Origin: Gammaproteobacteria bacterium
Lineage (GTDB): Bacteria > Pseudomonadota > Gammaproteobacteria > Xanthomonadales > Wenzhouxiangellaceae
Length of the DNA stretch: 64,000 bases
Reading direction: 5' to 3'
NCBI GenBank assembly: GCA_021772985.1
Contig: JAJFKX010000020.1
Span: forward strand, 186,001-250,000
Below, piece after piece: positions 47,111-56,066 of the stretch (its first letter is position 1; each line of letters opens with the position of its first letter). The position numbers and the translations under genes are program-made. The notes under the pieces are model-generated. The model made no database searches and was not told where the DNA came from. It worked only from the letters and a program-made list of their open reading frames with translations.

Positions 47111-47818
47111 TTGAACACAGACCCATTAGTCATGCAATTGCAACGTCATAACTTATTTAGTGTGCCCATCTGGAAGAGCAGCATATCGCTGCTTGAACAG
47201 CAGGCGGACAGTTTGCGCGAGCAGATTTTTAAATGGTGGGAGCAGGGGCACTTTAAAAAGCACAATAACGGCTATGGTTACCAGACACCAAGCAATTTGT
47301 TTGACCAGCAATACCTGGAGCAATTACCAGCGTTAAGAGTATTAAGACAAGCATTTGCGGATCGGGTCACAAAGATACTGCAACAACGTGAAAACCATAC
47401 CGTGCATCTGCCTGCACAACAGTATGCTTATATGGCATGGGTGCTGGTGCAAACCAACGAAGAATGGGTCAATGGCAGCTGGCATGATCATGCGCCGGCA
47501 TTGATCAGTGGTTGCTATTACTTACAGCAGCCGGAGACAGATAACGAACAGGAAGGAGCATTAGCGTTTCAAAGACCTGGTGCAGTCGATACATTTGTCG
47601 AGCACGTGCAATATGTCAAGCCCCGGCAAGGCGATTTCATTTTATTTCCTTCATATCTTTCACATCGCCCACAACCTTGCCCATCAGCTCAGTCATTGCG
47701 TATTTCCATCAATATGGATGCTTATGTACACTGGATGCATTGGGATGAGGTCGGCAAACCTGCAATACATCCGGATCGGTATCGTCAAATGCTCGAGCAA
47801 AGTTTAGGAATTGAATAG
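47111..47818 (+). CDS. TIGR02466-type 2OG-Fe(II) oxygenase-like protein
   Basis: 235 residues. The motif Asn-Gly-Ser-Trp-His-Asp-His-Ala-Pro-Ala-Leu-Ile-Ser-Gly (about 120-133) and the later Phe-Pro-Ser-Tyr-Leu-Ser-His-Arg-Pro (about 179-187) are the HxD and distal His of the double-stranded beta-helix oxygenases in the TIGR02466 family. They probably bind iron and use 2-oxoglutarate; the substrate is unknown. The first residues read as TTG-started, with a later in-frame ATG at residue 8. The next gene starts inside its stop codon (TAGTG), so the two are translationally coupled. Confidence 0.82.
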   Translation: MNTDPLVMQLQRHNLFSVPIWKSSISLLEQQADSLREQIFKWWEQGHFKKHNNGYGYQTPSNLFDQQYLEQLPALRVLRQAFADRVTKILQQRENHTVHLPAQQYAYMAWVLVQTNEEWVNGSWHDHAPALISGCYYLQQPETDNEQEGALAFQRPGAVDTFVEHVQYVKPRQGDFILFPSYLSHRPQPCPSAQSLRISINMDAYVHWMHWDEVGKPAIHPDRYRQMLEQSLGIE

Positions 47819-48627
47819 TGCGATTGAGGGATAAAGCAAAATTGAGCAGCTGCGAATTGCGATATTCCTATTGGGTATCTCTGCTTACGCTAATGATGGT
47901 TGTGGTCAGTGGCTGTGGACCACTGCTTAAGGATGAGTCTGAAGGAGAGCTGCCGGCGGAAATTAGTGATCGCTCGATTCTGCCCGAACCGGTTGCCCCG
48001 GATGAACCTGTTGTGGTCATTGAACCGCCACCGTCACCGAGACCCAAACCCGCACCACGGTACATATTGGAAGGGCGGTTGGATTTAACTGCTGATAATG
48101 TAAATATTCTGGAAGGCAGCTCCATGAATCATGCGGTTGTCTACTTTGAGCCTCACATTAAAGCTGCCAAGGGTCAGCCGGGTCAGTATGAAGTTCGGGC
48201 CGTTGAGAAATTGTTCACACCTGCAGTACTGGTGATCCCAGTGGGTAGTGAAGTTGCGTTTTTGAATCAAGACGAAATTCTGCACAATGTTTTTTCAGTG
48301 TCATCCGCCGCAGAATTTGATTTGGGCTTTTATGGTCAGGGGGAATCACGCTCATATACTTTTTATCAGCCAGGCAGAGTGCAGGTAAATTGTAGTGTGC
48401 ACCACTCAATGAGCGTCGATATTCTGGTATTGGATACGGCTTTTTTTGCACAACCCGACGATCAGGGTAATTTTATTATCGGCAATCTGCCGGCTGGGGA
48501 TGGAGACTTAAAAATCTGGCATCCACAGGCAGCTATTGATAGTTACACGTTATCTATTCCTGTTGTTGATGAACAGGCGTTTGCACTCAAATTAACCAAG
48601 CCGCGTGTCCCTTTCACGAATGAATAA
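47818..48627 (+). CDS. Cupredoxin-domain lipoprotein
   Basis: 269 residues from a GTG start overlapping the previous stop by one base. The signal ends in Val-Val-Ser-Gly-Cys with lipid Cys33, followed by a Pro-rich linker (55-82). The cupredoxin domain (about 84-205) has the type 1 copper ligands: His156 (Ile-Leu-His-Asn-Val-Phe), Cys192, His195 or His196, and Met198 in Asn-Cys-Ser-Val-His-His-Ser-Met. A C-terminal stretch resembles the carbohydrate-fold tail of methylamine-utilisation (MauL-like) proteins. It should be a periplasmic electron carrier or copper sensor. The kinase gene begins 47 bases downstream. Confidence 0.82.
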   Translation: MRLRDKAKLSSCELRYSYWVSLLTLMMVVVSGCGPLLKDESEGELPAEISDRSILPEPVAPDEPVVVIEPPPSPRPKPAPRYILEGRLDLTADNVNILEGSSMNHAVVYFEPHIKAAKGQPGQYEVRAVEKLFTPAVLVIPVGSEVAFLNQDEILHNVFSVSSAAEFDLGFYGQGESRSYTFYQPGRVQVNCSVHHSMSVDILVLDTAFFAQPDDQGNFIIGNLPAGDGDLKIWHPQAAIDSYTLSIPVVDEQAFALKLTKPRVPFTNE

Positions 48628-48674
48628 ACCAGCAAAACCAGGTTTCGTAACGACCTTGATCTACTGATAGTGTT

Positions 48675-50696
48675 ATGAATTTAGCTACCAGACTTTTTGT
48701 TACCTTTGCCGTACTGCTGGCATTATCGGTTGGCGCTGCCATTGGGCTCACTTATTGGCTTGGGCGCAGTACTGTAACCAACCAGATTGACAGTGCTTTT
48801 ATTACCAACCAGTCGGTGCAACGGTATTTTTTGGAGCAGGAAACACGCGAATTAGCATTGGTTTCTGAGTTGATTGTCGCTGATCGTGCTTTTGTGGCTT
48901 ACGTGTCTGAAGCATTGAGTGTTGGCGAGCAGCAGAGCCTGGACATCCGTTCGGTAACTGACTTATTGAATGCCCGGATTACTGAGTATGGCTTCGATTT
49001 TGCGGTAATCCTGAGTCCGGATGGAATGGTCCAGGTGGAAACCGGCAATCTGGTTTCATTGGCTGTTGATTTATCAGCTAAAACAGTTGTTGCAGATGCG
49101 CTGCAATCGTTGGCTATCCAAAGCGGTTTATGGATAGAACAGAATCAGGTTTTACAAGTAGCCGTGGTGCCGTTACGGACTGGTCGAACGATCCAGGCAT
49201 ATTTGCTGACTGGTAACCGGGTTACCAGTGAATTTGTAGCTGATTTAGCACGTATTTCCGGGACTGAACTGGCCTATGCGTCACTCCAAAATGATGGTGC
49301 CCACATTGCTACTACCACATTAAGAATCAGTGAGAGTGATGCATTGGCGGCCTTTTTATCTATTGATCAAGAAGTATCGGATAAATTGAACAGCGGAGAG
49401 GTGACTGAACCCAGAGCAGTCAAGCTGGGCGGGCAAAACTGGATACTCCGAATTGTTCCTTTGACCAACACCGGGAATCAGGCGATGTTGATATCATTGG
49501 TTCCAGAGGCGGAATTATTTAAGACCTTTCAGGATGTGGCCAATGTGTTGATCATTGCCGGTTTGGTTTCGATCATGTTGGCGTTGGTTGTTTCGGTGAC
49601 CGCTTCCAGGCGATTATTGCAACCCATTGAAACCCTGGTTGGGGTTGCTGAAGACGCAACCCGTGGCGAGTATCACAGTCATATAGATGTCGCAGGCAGT
49701 ACTGAGTTACGGCGTTTGGAACGGGCATTCAATAGAATGGTTTCTGACCTGCGTGAACAGCAGGCAGCGGATTTGTATTTTGAAGACTTGTCTCAGAGGC
49801 ACATTATCAACCAGCGTGTCAGTGAAACACGAGAAAATCTCAGTAGCCCATTTGATGACATGCAGACCTTTCCTCCAGGCAAATTATTGGGTAACCGCTT
49901 TGAGATACTTAAGTTGATCGGGAAGGGTGGTATGGGTGTGGTCTATGAGGCAATTGATCGCGAATTGGATGATATTGTCGCAATTAAGACTTTACGCCCG
50001 GAGCTGGCTAATGATGAGGATAAAATTGACCGATTGAAATCTGAAATCCGATTGGCTCGCCGGATTGCACATCCAAATATTGTACGGACATTTGAATTCG
50101 CACAAGCTGAAGGTTTCCCATTGATTTCCATGGAGTATGTGCGCGGCGTTACTTTAGAAGATGCTATTCGCCAATCCGGACGGGTGAATTATTACGCATG
50201 CCTGAGGCTTGCTTTGCAAATTTGTGACGGTGTAGCAGCGGCTCATCGTGTTGGGGTGCTGCATCGTGATCTAAAGCCAGGCAATGTAATGATTACCCAT
50301 CGCGCCAAGGTGATGGATTTTGGCATTGCACATCCAACTGTGATGCAGCATGATCAGGGTGTTGATGAGGCGCCTGTAACGATCGAAGGTACGCCGGCTT
50401 ATTTGGCCCCTGAACAATTACGTGGCGAAGTTGCAGATGAGCGATCAGATATTTATTCTCTGGGTATTTTGTTAACCGAAATGTTTACCGGTAAAGTGCC
50501 GCACACCAATACCGATACACGTACAATTTTCAAATCACACTTAAGCAATACTTTGGTGCTGCCTTCGCAGCTATGGTCAGGTATCCCGCAGATGTTGGAA
50601 GCTATTATTTTACAGTGCCTGGAATTGTCTCCGGATGACAGGTGGCAATCTGTAACTGATTTGCGAGAAGCAATTAATTTATTTCGAGTTGCTTAA
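48675..50696 (+). CDS. Transmembrane receptor Ser/Thr protein kinase with HAMP
   Basis: 673 residues. The order is a membrane helix (about 8-30), a periplasmic sensor (about 35-285), a second helix (about 290-312), a HAMP linker (about 313-367), and a Hanks-type kinase (about 408-670). The kinase is complete: Gly-Lys-Gly-Gly-Met-Gly loop, Lys438, His-Arg-Asp532-Leu-Lys-Pro-Gly-Asn, and Asp548-Phe-Gly. It should sense a periplasmic signal and phosphorylate cytoplasmic targets. A sensor-HAMP front is usual on histidine kinases and rare on Ser/Thr kinases. The neighbouring cupredoxin lipoprotein is the obvious candidate signal partner. It is the last gene of a three-gene unit. Confidence 0.9.
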   Translation: MNLATRLFVTFAVLLALSVGAAIGLTYWLGRSTVTNQIDSAFITNQSVQRYFLEQETRELALVSELIVADRAFVAYVSEALSVGEQQSLDIRSVTDLLNARITEYGFDFAVILSPDGMVQVETGNLVSLAVDLSAKTVVADALQSLAIQSGLWIEQNQVLQVAVVPLRTGRTIQAYLLTGNRVTSEFVADLARISGTELAYASLQNDGAHIATTTLRISESDALAAFLSIDQEVSDKLNSGEVTEPRAVKLGGQNWILRIVPLTNTGNQAMLISLVPEAELFKTFQDVANVLIIAGLVSIMLALVVSVTASRRLLQPIETLVGVAEDATRGEYHSHIDVAGSTELRRLERAFNRMVSDLREQQAADLYFEDLSQRHIINQRVSETRENLSSPFDDMQTFPPGKLLGNRFEILKLIGKGGMGVVYEAIDRELDDIVAIKTLRPELANDEDKIDRLKSEIRLARRIAHPNIVRTFEFAQAEGFPLISMEYVRGVTLEDAIRQSGRVNYYACLRLALQICDGVAAAHRVGVLHRDLKPGNVMITHRAKVMDFGIAHPTVMQHDQGVDEAPVTIEGTPAYLAPEQLRGEVADERSDIYSLGILLTEMFTGKVPHTNTDTRTIFKSHLSNTLVLPSQLWSGIPQMLEAIILQCLELSPDDRWQSVTDLREAINLFRVA

Positions 50697-50823
50697 TTTT
50701 GATTCCAAGCTGAATTTATCGAATTAAATATAGTATAAGGTCAAGCTAGTTGATGGTTTGGTTACGCTTTGCTAGAATTTTTATATTTCAGGTATTTTTA
50801 ATTATTTAAAGTAAATTAATAGC

Positions 50824-50853
50824 AAACACGGGGCGTTGTACAACGCCCCGTGT
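50824..50853. terminator. 30-base perfect palindrome between convergent genes
   Basis: AACACGGGGCGTTG-TA-CAACGCCCCGTGTT reads the same on both strands over all 30 bases, allowing a 14-bp GC-rich stem. It sits between the stops of the kinase gene and the small secreted-protein gene and most likely terminates both. There is no T-run on the plus strand. Confidence 0.6.
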
Positions 50854-50889
50854 TGTGCTTAAAAGTTAAGTCGCTAATTAATGTTGTTA

Positions 50890-51498
50890 TTATTCCACTG
50901 AAATTATCCAACAACGACCACCAGGGCCAGTTTCAACGTGAACAGAGCCACCAGGGCCTATTATCCAGCAACTATCACCATGCAGACCTATGCCTATGAT
51001 ATCGTTTCTATTATTGGCACGCACCTCAACATCAACCGGGTTTTGAGCCGAATTTATGCCTGTAGCAGGTTCGAACAGCATGGTTTCAATTCTCATCCGA
51101 GTTCTTTGAACCACAGCGCCGTTTTTGTCTATAAGTAAGCCAACCGCACCCAATGTTGGGTCCAGTTCAAGCCTGAATGTATAAAAGCCTTGGCTTAAAC
51201 TGAAGCTGGAATTGGCTGATGGCGCAAAATACAATAGTCCAAGATCGGTGCCTGTGAAAAAATCCAAATCCAGCATTTCGGTTTGAAATGATGCAAAAGC
51301 CACGGTGCCTTGAGAAGTGGAAGTCACTTCCATAGCTGCCGGACTAATGCGGGGATCTTGCTGAGACAACAATGAGATCGCGTTACTATTAGATTGCTGA
51401 AAGTCTTCAATGACACCAAATTGGGATTGGGCCGAAGCTGTGCTTGCAAAGCCAAATGCAAAAATTAAAGACGTAAAGATAAATAAAAGATGTTTCAT
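50890..51498 (-). CDS. Small secreted protein of unknown function
   Basis: 202 residues with a signal peptide (about 1-23, ending Ala-Ser-Ala). The mature part has no family I recognise. It is Ser-, Gln- and Phe-rich at first, then beta-rich. The tail holds Cys177 and Cys196, each followed by Trp-Ile-Ile, and two Gly-Pro-Gly-Gly turns between them, suggesting a disulphide-closed loop. AGGAGG lies six bases before the ATG. A near-consensus sigma-70 promoter and a palindrome precede it. The gene is bounded by palindromes and AT-rich spacer, and stands alone. Confidence 0.65.
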   Translation of the reverse strand: MKHLLFIFTSLIFAFGFASTASAQSQFGVIEDFQQSNSNAISLLSQQDPRISPAAMEVTSTSQGTVAFASFQTEMLDLDFFTGTDLGLLYFAPSANSSFSLSQGFYTFRLELDPTLGAVGLLIDKNGAVVQRTRMRIETMLFEPATGINSAQNPVDVEVRANNRNDIIGIGLHGDSCWIIGPGGSVHVETGPGGRCWIISVE

Positions 51499-51521
51499 GA
51501 TAGCCCTCCTTAGCTAATATT

Positions 51522-51539
51522 ATGTCCATTCATGGACAT
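51522..51539. promoter_or_regulatory. Palindrome at the expected transcription start
   Basis: ATGTCCAT-TC-ATGGACAT is a perfect 8-bp inverted repeat with a two-base centre. It begins five bases downstream of the -10 element of the minus-strand promoter, over the expected +1. It could be an operator or the 5' hairpin of the leader. Confidence 0.5.
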
Positions 51540-51543
51540 TTTT

Positions 51544-51572
51544 AGAGTAGCATTGAGAAAAGAGAATGTCAA
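51544..51572 (-). promoter_or_regulatory. Sigma-70-type promoter of the small secreted-protein gene
   Basis: On the minus strand TTGACA (51572-51567) is followed by a 17-base spacer and TACTCT (51549-51544). The -35 is perfect and the spacing ideal; the -10 keeps the key T, A and final T. Transcription should start near 51537. Confidence 0.6.
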
Positions 51573-51763
51573 AGATTAAAATGTAATAAAAAATATATCA
51601 AAAGTGTTTATATATTTTAAGGGTTAAGTAATAAAATTATTATATTTATGGAAGCCATGTTTACCTATTAAATATTAATTAACGATTTAATTTAATACTT
51701 AAAAATATGCTATTTTGCTGATAAAACATATTATGAATATTGTAAGTAATAATTATAATTTTC

Positions 51764-52549
51764 TTATGGTGTTTCTAACGGCATGTCTTGAAAGCTTTCG
51801 GGCGAGCTAATTAAGATCAAGAGCCCCAGACCGGCACTGTCAAAATACTCTATGCGTTCAGGTTGTATGCGCCGTTGTTGGTCTAGTTTGAGTGTTCGCC
51901 AAAGTCGGCTGGTATTACTGTCAGATTGTTCAGGAAATGTCGAGGTAAGCAATAGTGGCGTTCTATGCGTTAGTTGCAGATTGAGGTAGCCGATGGTGTC
52001 GGTGGTGACGCGGATTTGCCCATCAAATTCAAAATGAGGGCCCAGGCTGAGACTGTCATCGGCGCTCAGTGGCTGGTCATCATGCAGCCGCCTCAAACTG
52101 CCCTGACCCTCAGTCTGCTGCCAGTGGAAATAGCCGACGCGTTGGTAACTGTCGGTAATCTGCTGCCAGGCATTGGCCATTACTTCAGTTGCAAAAGTTT
52201 CACTGAAAAAAGGCTCTGTCAGGTTTTCAGTTTCATCAAGGCGTGGGAATAACGGTTCTGCAGGGGGGGGCGGTGGCAGAGGTTCCGCCGCGGTTAACAG
52301 TGCAGGCAATGCAGGCAGGTCGCGGTAATCATCCAGATCAGCGCGATCACGAAATGCTTCATCCGGCTGCAAATGGATAAAAACAATAACTTCAACCTGC
52401 CAGTCGACTTCAATAACAGGCTCAGACTCCACTTGATCAATGGCTTGCTGATTAAATTGTGCACTGGTGGGTACAGCCAGCAACATCCAGCTTAAGACAG
52501 CAATAAACAGATAGTTTCGATACACAGTATTTATAAACGCGGTTAACAT
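51764..52549 (-). CDS. csiV: CsiV-family protein
   Basis: 261 residues with a signal peptide (about 1-30). The mature part begins with Trp-Gln-Val-Glu-Val-Ile-Val-Phe near 50, then an acidic and Pro-rich stretch, and ends in a region with Gly-Tyr-Phe-His-Trp-Gln-Gln and a paired-strand segment on Arg-Ile. This fits CsiV (DUF2057-like/PF10972), an exported protein often encoded next to mfd in gammaproteobacteria. The stop of mfd is 11 bases upstream, so the two are co-transcribed. The role is poorly known. Confidence 0.75.
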   Translation of the reverse strand: MLTAFINTVYRNYLFIAVLSWMLLAVPTSAQFNQQAIDQVESEPVIEVDWQVEVIVFIHLQPDEAFRDRADLDDYRDLPALPALLTAAEPLPPPPPAEPLFPRLDETENLTEPFFSETFATEVMANAWQQITDSYQRVGYFHWQQTEGQGSLRRLHDDQPLSADDSLSLGPHFEFDGQIRVTTDTIGYLNLQLTHRTPLLLTSTFPEQSDSNTSRLWRTLKLDQQRRIQPERIEYFDSAGLGLLILISSPESFQDMPLETP

Positions 52550-52560
52550 AAAGCAAAACT

Positions 52561-55500
52561 CTATTGTTTTTTGGGTCGTAATTTCAACAATAATTCGCGT
52601 AGATAGTGTAGCCTTTTTTGATCGGATTCAATTTTTGCCCGAAGACTAAGGCGCTCGCTGCCACGCAACACAAACTCATCAGGTGCAGTTTGCACCATCT
52701 GAATCAATGCCGCAGTATTAATGTTTGGTTGATCAGAAAAGTCCAGCCAACCGCCGGCTTGACTTACTTCAACACGGTTAATTCCCATTTCAGTTGCCTG
52801 CAGTTTAATGCTGGCGATGGAGAATAAGTTTTTAGCTGCCTGAGGCAGCAAGCCAAACCGGTCAATCATTTCAATTTGTAATTGACGCAATGCTTCTTGA
52901 TCATATGCGGCACTGATTCTTTTGTACAAGGTTAAACGGCTATGAATATCCGGCAAATAGTTTTCCGGGATCATCGCCGGCAAATGTAACTGAACTTCAC
53001 TGCCATGATGCAATGGGGTTTCCAGATCAGGTTCGCGACCGGATTTTAGTGCTTCAACAGCCCGCTCCAGCAATGCCAGGTGCAATTCGAAACCCAGGGC
53101 TTCAATTTGCCCGCTCTGCTCTTCACCCAATAACTCACCAGCGCCGCGTATCTCCATATCATGGCTGGCCAGAGTGAATCCCGCACCTAAATCTTCCAAC
53201 TCGGCTAGTGCCTCCAGCCGTTTTTGCGCATCGCGGGTGATATTGTTCCAGTCGGGTATCAGCAGGTAGGCAAAGGCACGGTGGTGTGATCGGCCAACAC
53301 GTCCACGCAGTTGATGTAACTGAGCCAGTCCGAAATGATCAGCGTTGTTAATGATGATGGTATTGGCGCTGGGTACATCAATGCCGTTTTCGATGATGGT
53401 GGTAGCGACCAGAACATGATGCTTGCGGGCATAGAACTCACGCATTACCTGAGCCATGTTGTTTCCAGGCATCTGTCCGTGGGCGACGGCGATTGAAATA
53501 TCCGGGAACAGTTTACCAAGCTGTGCAGCCATGGCCTGAATGGTGCGCACTTCATTGTGCAGGAAATATACTTGCCCGCCGCGTTGTAATTCGCGATCAA
53601 CAGCATCATGAATAAGGCTATCGTCCCATTGGCTTATGCTGGTTTTTATCGCCATACGACGTGCCGGTGGGGTGGCAATAATAGATAAGTCCCTGATTCC
53701 TGATAATGCCATCCCAAGCGTTCTGGGAATAGGGGTGGCAGTTAGGGTCAGCAGATCAACGGCTGCCCGAATCGCTTTGAGCTGTTCTTTTTGTCGCACC
53801 CCAAAGCGCTGTTCTTCATCAATGATGATAAGCCCCAGGTTTTTAAAATCCACACCTCGTTGTAACAACCGATGAGTGCCGATAACAATATCAAGCTTGC
53901 CGTTTTTCAGGTTCTCCAGTATCTGTCCGGCTTCTCCGGCGTTACGCAGTCTTGAGAGCATCGCTATGTTGATCGGCCAATCAGCAAATCGATCACGGAA
54001 CAAATTAAAATGCTGACGGACCAGTAAAGTAGTTGGGGCTAACAAGACTACTTGACGACCACTGCTGGCAGCCAGAAATGCGGCCCGCAAGGCAACTTCA
54101 GTTTTACCAAAGCCAACATCGCCGCATACCACCCGGTCCATCACTTTGGTGGACGTCATATCAGCAATGACTGCTTCAATAGCAGACTGCTGGTCGGGTG
54201 TTTCCTCGTAAGCAAAGTCAGCCGAAAACTCGGCATACATTTTACGATCCAGGTTGAATTGATAACCTATTGCAGCTTCCCTGCGAGCGTAAATGTCGAG
54301 TAGTTCCGCAGCTGCATCACGGATTTTTCGTATCGCTTTGCGTTTGGTTTTAGTCCAGCGATCGTTGCCCAGCTTATGCAGCGGAGCATTTTCTATACTG
54401 CCCCCTGCATACCGGCTGATCAGGTTCAAATCGCTGACCGGAACATACAGTTTATCGCCTTCAGCGTACTCCAGTGTCAAAAACTCACCCGTCAGCCCGG
54501 CGACCTCCAGCACAGTAAGACCCTGGTAACGGCCCACACCATGTTGTTCATGTACTACCGGTGCACCAACGTTCAGGTCGGTCAGGTTACGGATGATACT
54601 GGCACTGTCACGTTCGCTGATACGCTTTTGCCGTTGCCGCAGGCGCCCGGCAAACAACTGCGACTCAGTCAGGATAAGCAGTTGCTCAGAATGCAATAAT
54701 AGGCCATCACTGACCGGTAGTACCGCCAAAGCTAGCGGTATTTGCTCAGCAGCCCGGAATGCGTGCCAATCGTTTAGAAGTTTAGGTTGAATCGAAAATG
54801 CCTGTAAGGTTTCCAGCAGCACTTCGCGACGGCCGGGACTGTCGGCCGCCAGCAAAATTCGGCCTGGGTAGTTACGTATGTAGTTGGCAAAAGCATCTTG
54901 ATCGGCTTGCTCATGCAAGGGCAGTACTGGTGGAGGCAGGCAGTTAAAATGGATGGTTTTTGCTGAGGCTGAGAGTGGTTGACCAGCATCAGGTGTGTCT
55001 AGCCAGATAGTATTGTTGCGCGTCAGGCGTTGCTGCAGGTCATCCAGAGAATGATACAGCTCTTGAGGTTCCAGAATTGGCCTGGCCAAGTCATAGCGGC
55101 GTTGTTCAAAACGTGATGCTACCGCTTCCAGATAATCCGAGGCTGCACTAAAACAGTTCTGTTCAGAAATAATTCGAGGATTATTGCCAAGATAATCAAA
55201 CAAACTGGCGGTCTGTTCAAAAAACAAAGGCAAGTAGTATTCCAGGCCTTGAGGATGTCTGCCTGCACGTAAATCCTGGTACAGATTGCAATTGCGAACA
55301 TCAATAGCAAAACGGTTGCGAAAAGCCCTTCGAAAATCATCTATAGCAGTCTGGTTAAAAGGGTATTCCCGCCCAGGTAACAAGTTTATATGCTGGATTT
55401 GCCGGCTGGATCGCTGGGTTTCCGGGTCAAAATAACGGATTGTGTCGATTTCATTATCCAGCCATTCCAAGCGAAGTGGCTGGCTGGTTCCGGCCGGGAA

Positions 55501-56058
55501 AACATCCAACAGGCCACCACGCAGGGCGTATTGGCCAGACTGGTAAACAGTTTCAGTATTCTCGTAACCTGCATCGGCTAACTGCTGCTGAAACGTGGTC
55601 CTGTCCAAGACATCACCAGTGCGCAAAATCAGGCTGCGTCCCTGGATATAACTGATCGGCGCCAAACGTTGCAATACTGTGCTGATGGGCACCACCAGCA
55701 GCCCTCGCTGTAGCTTGGGCAGGGTGGCCATGGCCTTTAGCCGCTGTGACAATATATCCGGGTGTGGGGAGAACAGATCATAGGGGAGCGTTTCCCAATC
55801 GGGGAAATGGGCAACGGGTAATTGCTGATCATCACGTAGCAGCAATAAGTCCTGTTCCAGGCTCTGTGCTTGCTGTGGTGTGGCAGTAATGGCTACGGTC
55901 AGCCCCTGGTGCTGTCTTGCTATTGCGGCTATTGCCAGCGCATTGGCTGGCCCATGCAGCCCTTGCCAAAGCATTGGAGACTCTGTTCTGGGAGGCGCCA
56001 GTGGCGAATAACAGTTTGTGCCCTGCTTATCAGCGGGCGTTAGGCGTGCTGCGCACAT
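52561..56058 (-). CDS. mfd: Transcription-repair coupling factor
   Basis: 1165 residues, close to the 1148 of E. coli Mfd. The UvrB-homology N-terminus (to about 350) has Asp-Trp-Glu-Thr-Leu-Pro-Tyr-Asp. The RNA-polymerase-interacting domain has Gly-Gln-Pro/Ala-Pro-Val-Val-His-Glu-Gln-His-Gly-Val-Gly-Arg-Tyr near 505. The RecG-like motor has Walker A Gly-Asp-Val-Gly-Phe-Gly-Lys-Thr, Walker B Asp-Glu-Glu-Gln and Gln-Leu-Arg-Gly-Arg-Val-Gly-Arg. It removes stalled RNA polymerase at DNA damage and recruits UvrA. It follows nhaC by 8 bases and precedes csiV by 11. Confidence 0.96.
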   Translation of the reverse strand: MCAARLTPADKQGTNCYSPLAPPRTESPMLWQGLHGPANALAIAAIARQHQGLTVAITATPQQAQSLEQDLLLLRDDQQLPVAHFPDWETLPYDLFSPHPDILSQRLKAMATLPKLQRGLLVVPISTVLQRLAPISYIQGRSLILRTGDVLDRTTFQQQLADAGYENTETVYQSGQYALRGGLLDVFPAGTSQPLRLEWLDNEIDTIRYFDPETQRSSRQIQHINLLPGREYPFNQTAIDDFRRAFRNRFAIDVRNCNLYQDLRAGRHPQGLEYYLPLFFEQTASLFDYLGNNPRIISEQNCFSAASDYLEAVASRFEQRRYDLARPILEPQELYHSLDDLQQRLTRNNTIWLDTPDAGQPLSASAKTIHFNCLPPPVLPLHEQADQDAFANYIRNYPGRILLAADSPGRREVLLETLQAFSIQPKLLNDWHAFRAAEQIPLALAVLPVSDGLLLHSEQLLILTESQLFAGRLRQRQKRISERDSASIIRNLTDLNVGAPVVHEQHGVGRYQGLTVLEVAGLTGEFLTLEYAEGDKLYVPVSDLNLISRYAGGSIENAPLHKLGNDRWTKTKRKAIRKIRDAAAELLDIYARREAAIGYQFNLDRKMYAEFSADFAYEETPDQQSAIEAVIADMTSTKVMDRVVCGDVGFGKTEVALRAAFLAASSGRQVVLLAPTTLLVRQHFNLFRDRFADWPINIAMLSRLRNAGEAGQILENLKNGKLDIVIGTHRLLQRGVDFKNLGLIIIDEEQRFGVRQKEQLKAIRAAVDLLTLTATPIPRTLGMALSGIRDLSIIATPPARRMAIKTSISQWDDSLIHDAVDRELQRGGQVYFLHNEVRTIQAMAAQLGKLFPDISIAVAHGQMPGNNMAQVMREFYARKHHVLVATTIIENGIDVPSANTIIINNADHFGLAQLHQLRGRVGRSHHRAFAYLLIPDWNNITRDAQKRLEALAELEDLGAGFTLASHDMEIRGAGELLGEEQSGQIEALGFELHLALLERAVEALKSGREPDLETPLHHGSEVQLHLPAMIPENYLPDIHSRLTLYKRISAAYDQEALRQLQIEMIDRFGLLPQAAKNLFSIASIKLQATEMGINRVEVSQAGGWLDFSDQPNINTAALIQMVQTAPDEFVLRGSERLSLRAKIESDQKRLHYLRELLLKLRPKKQ

Positions 56059-56066
56059 AGGATCGC

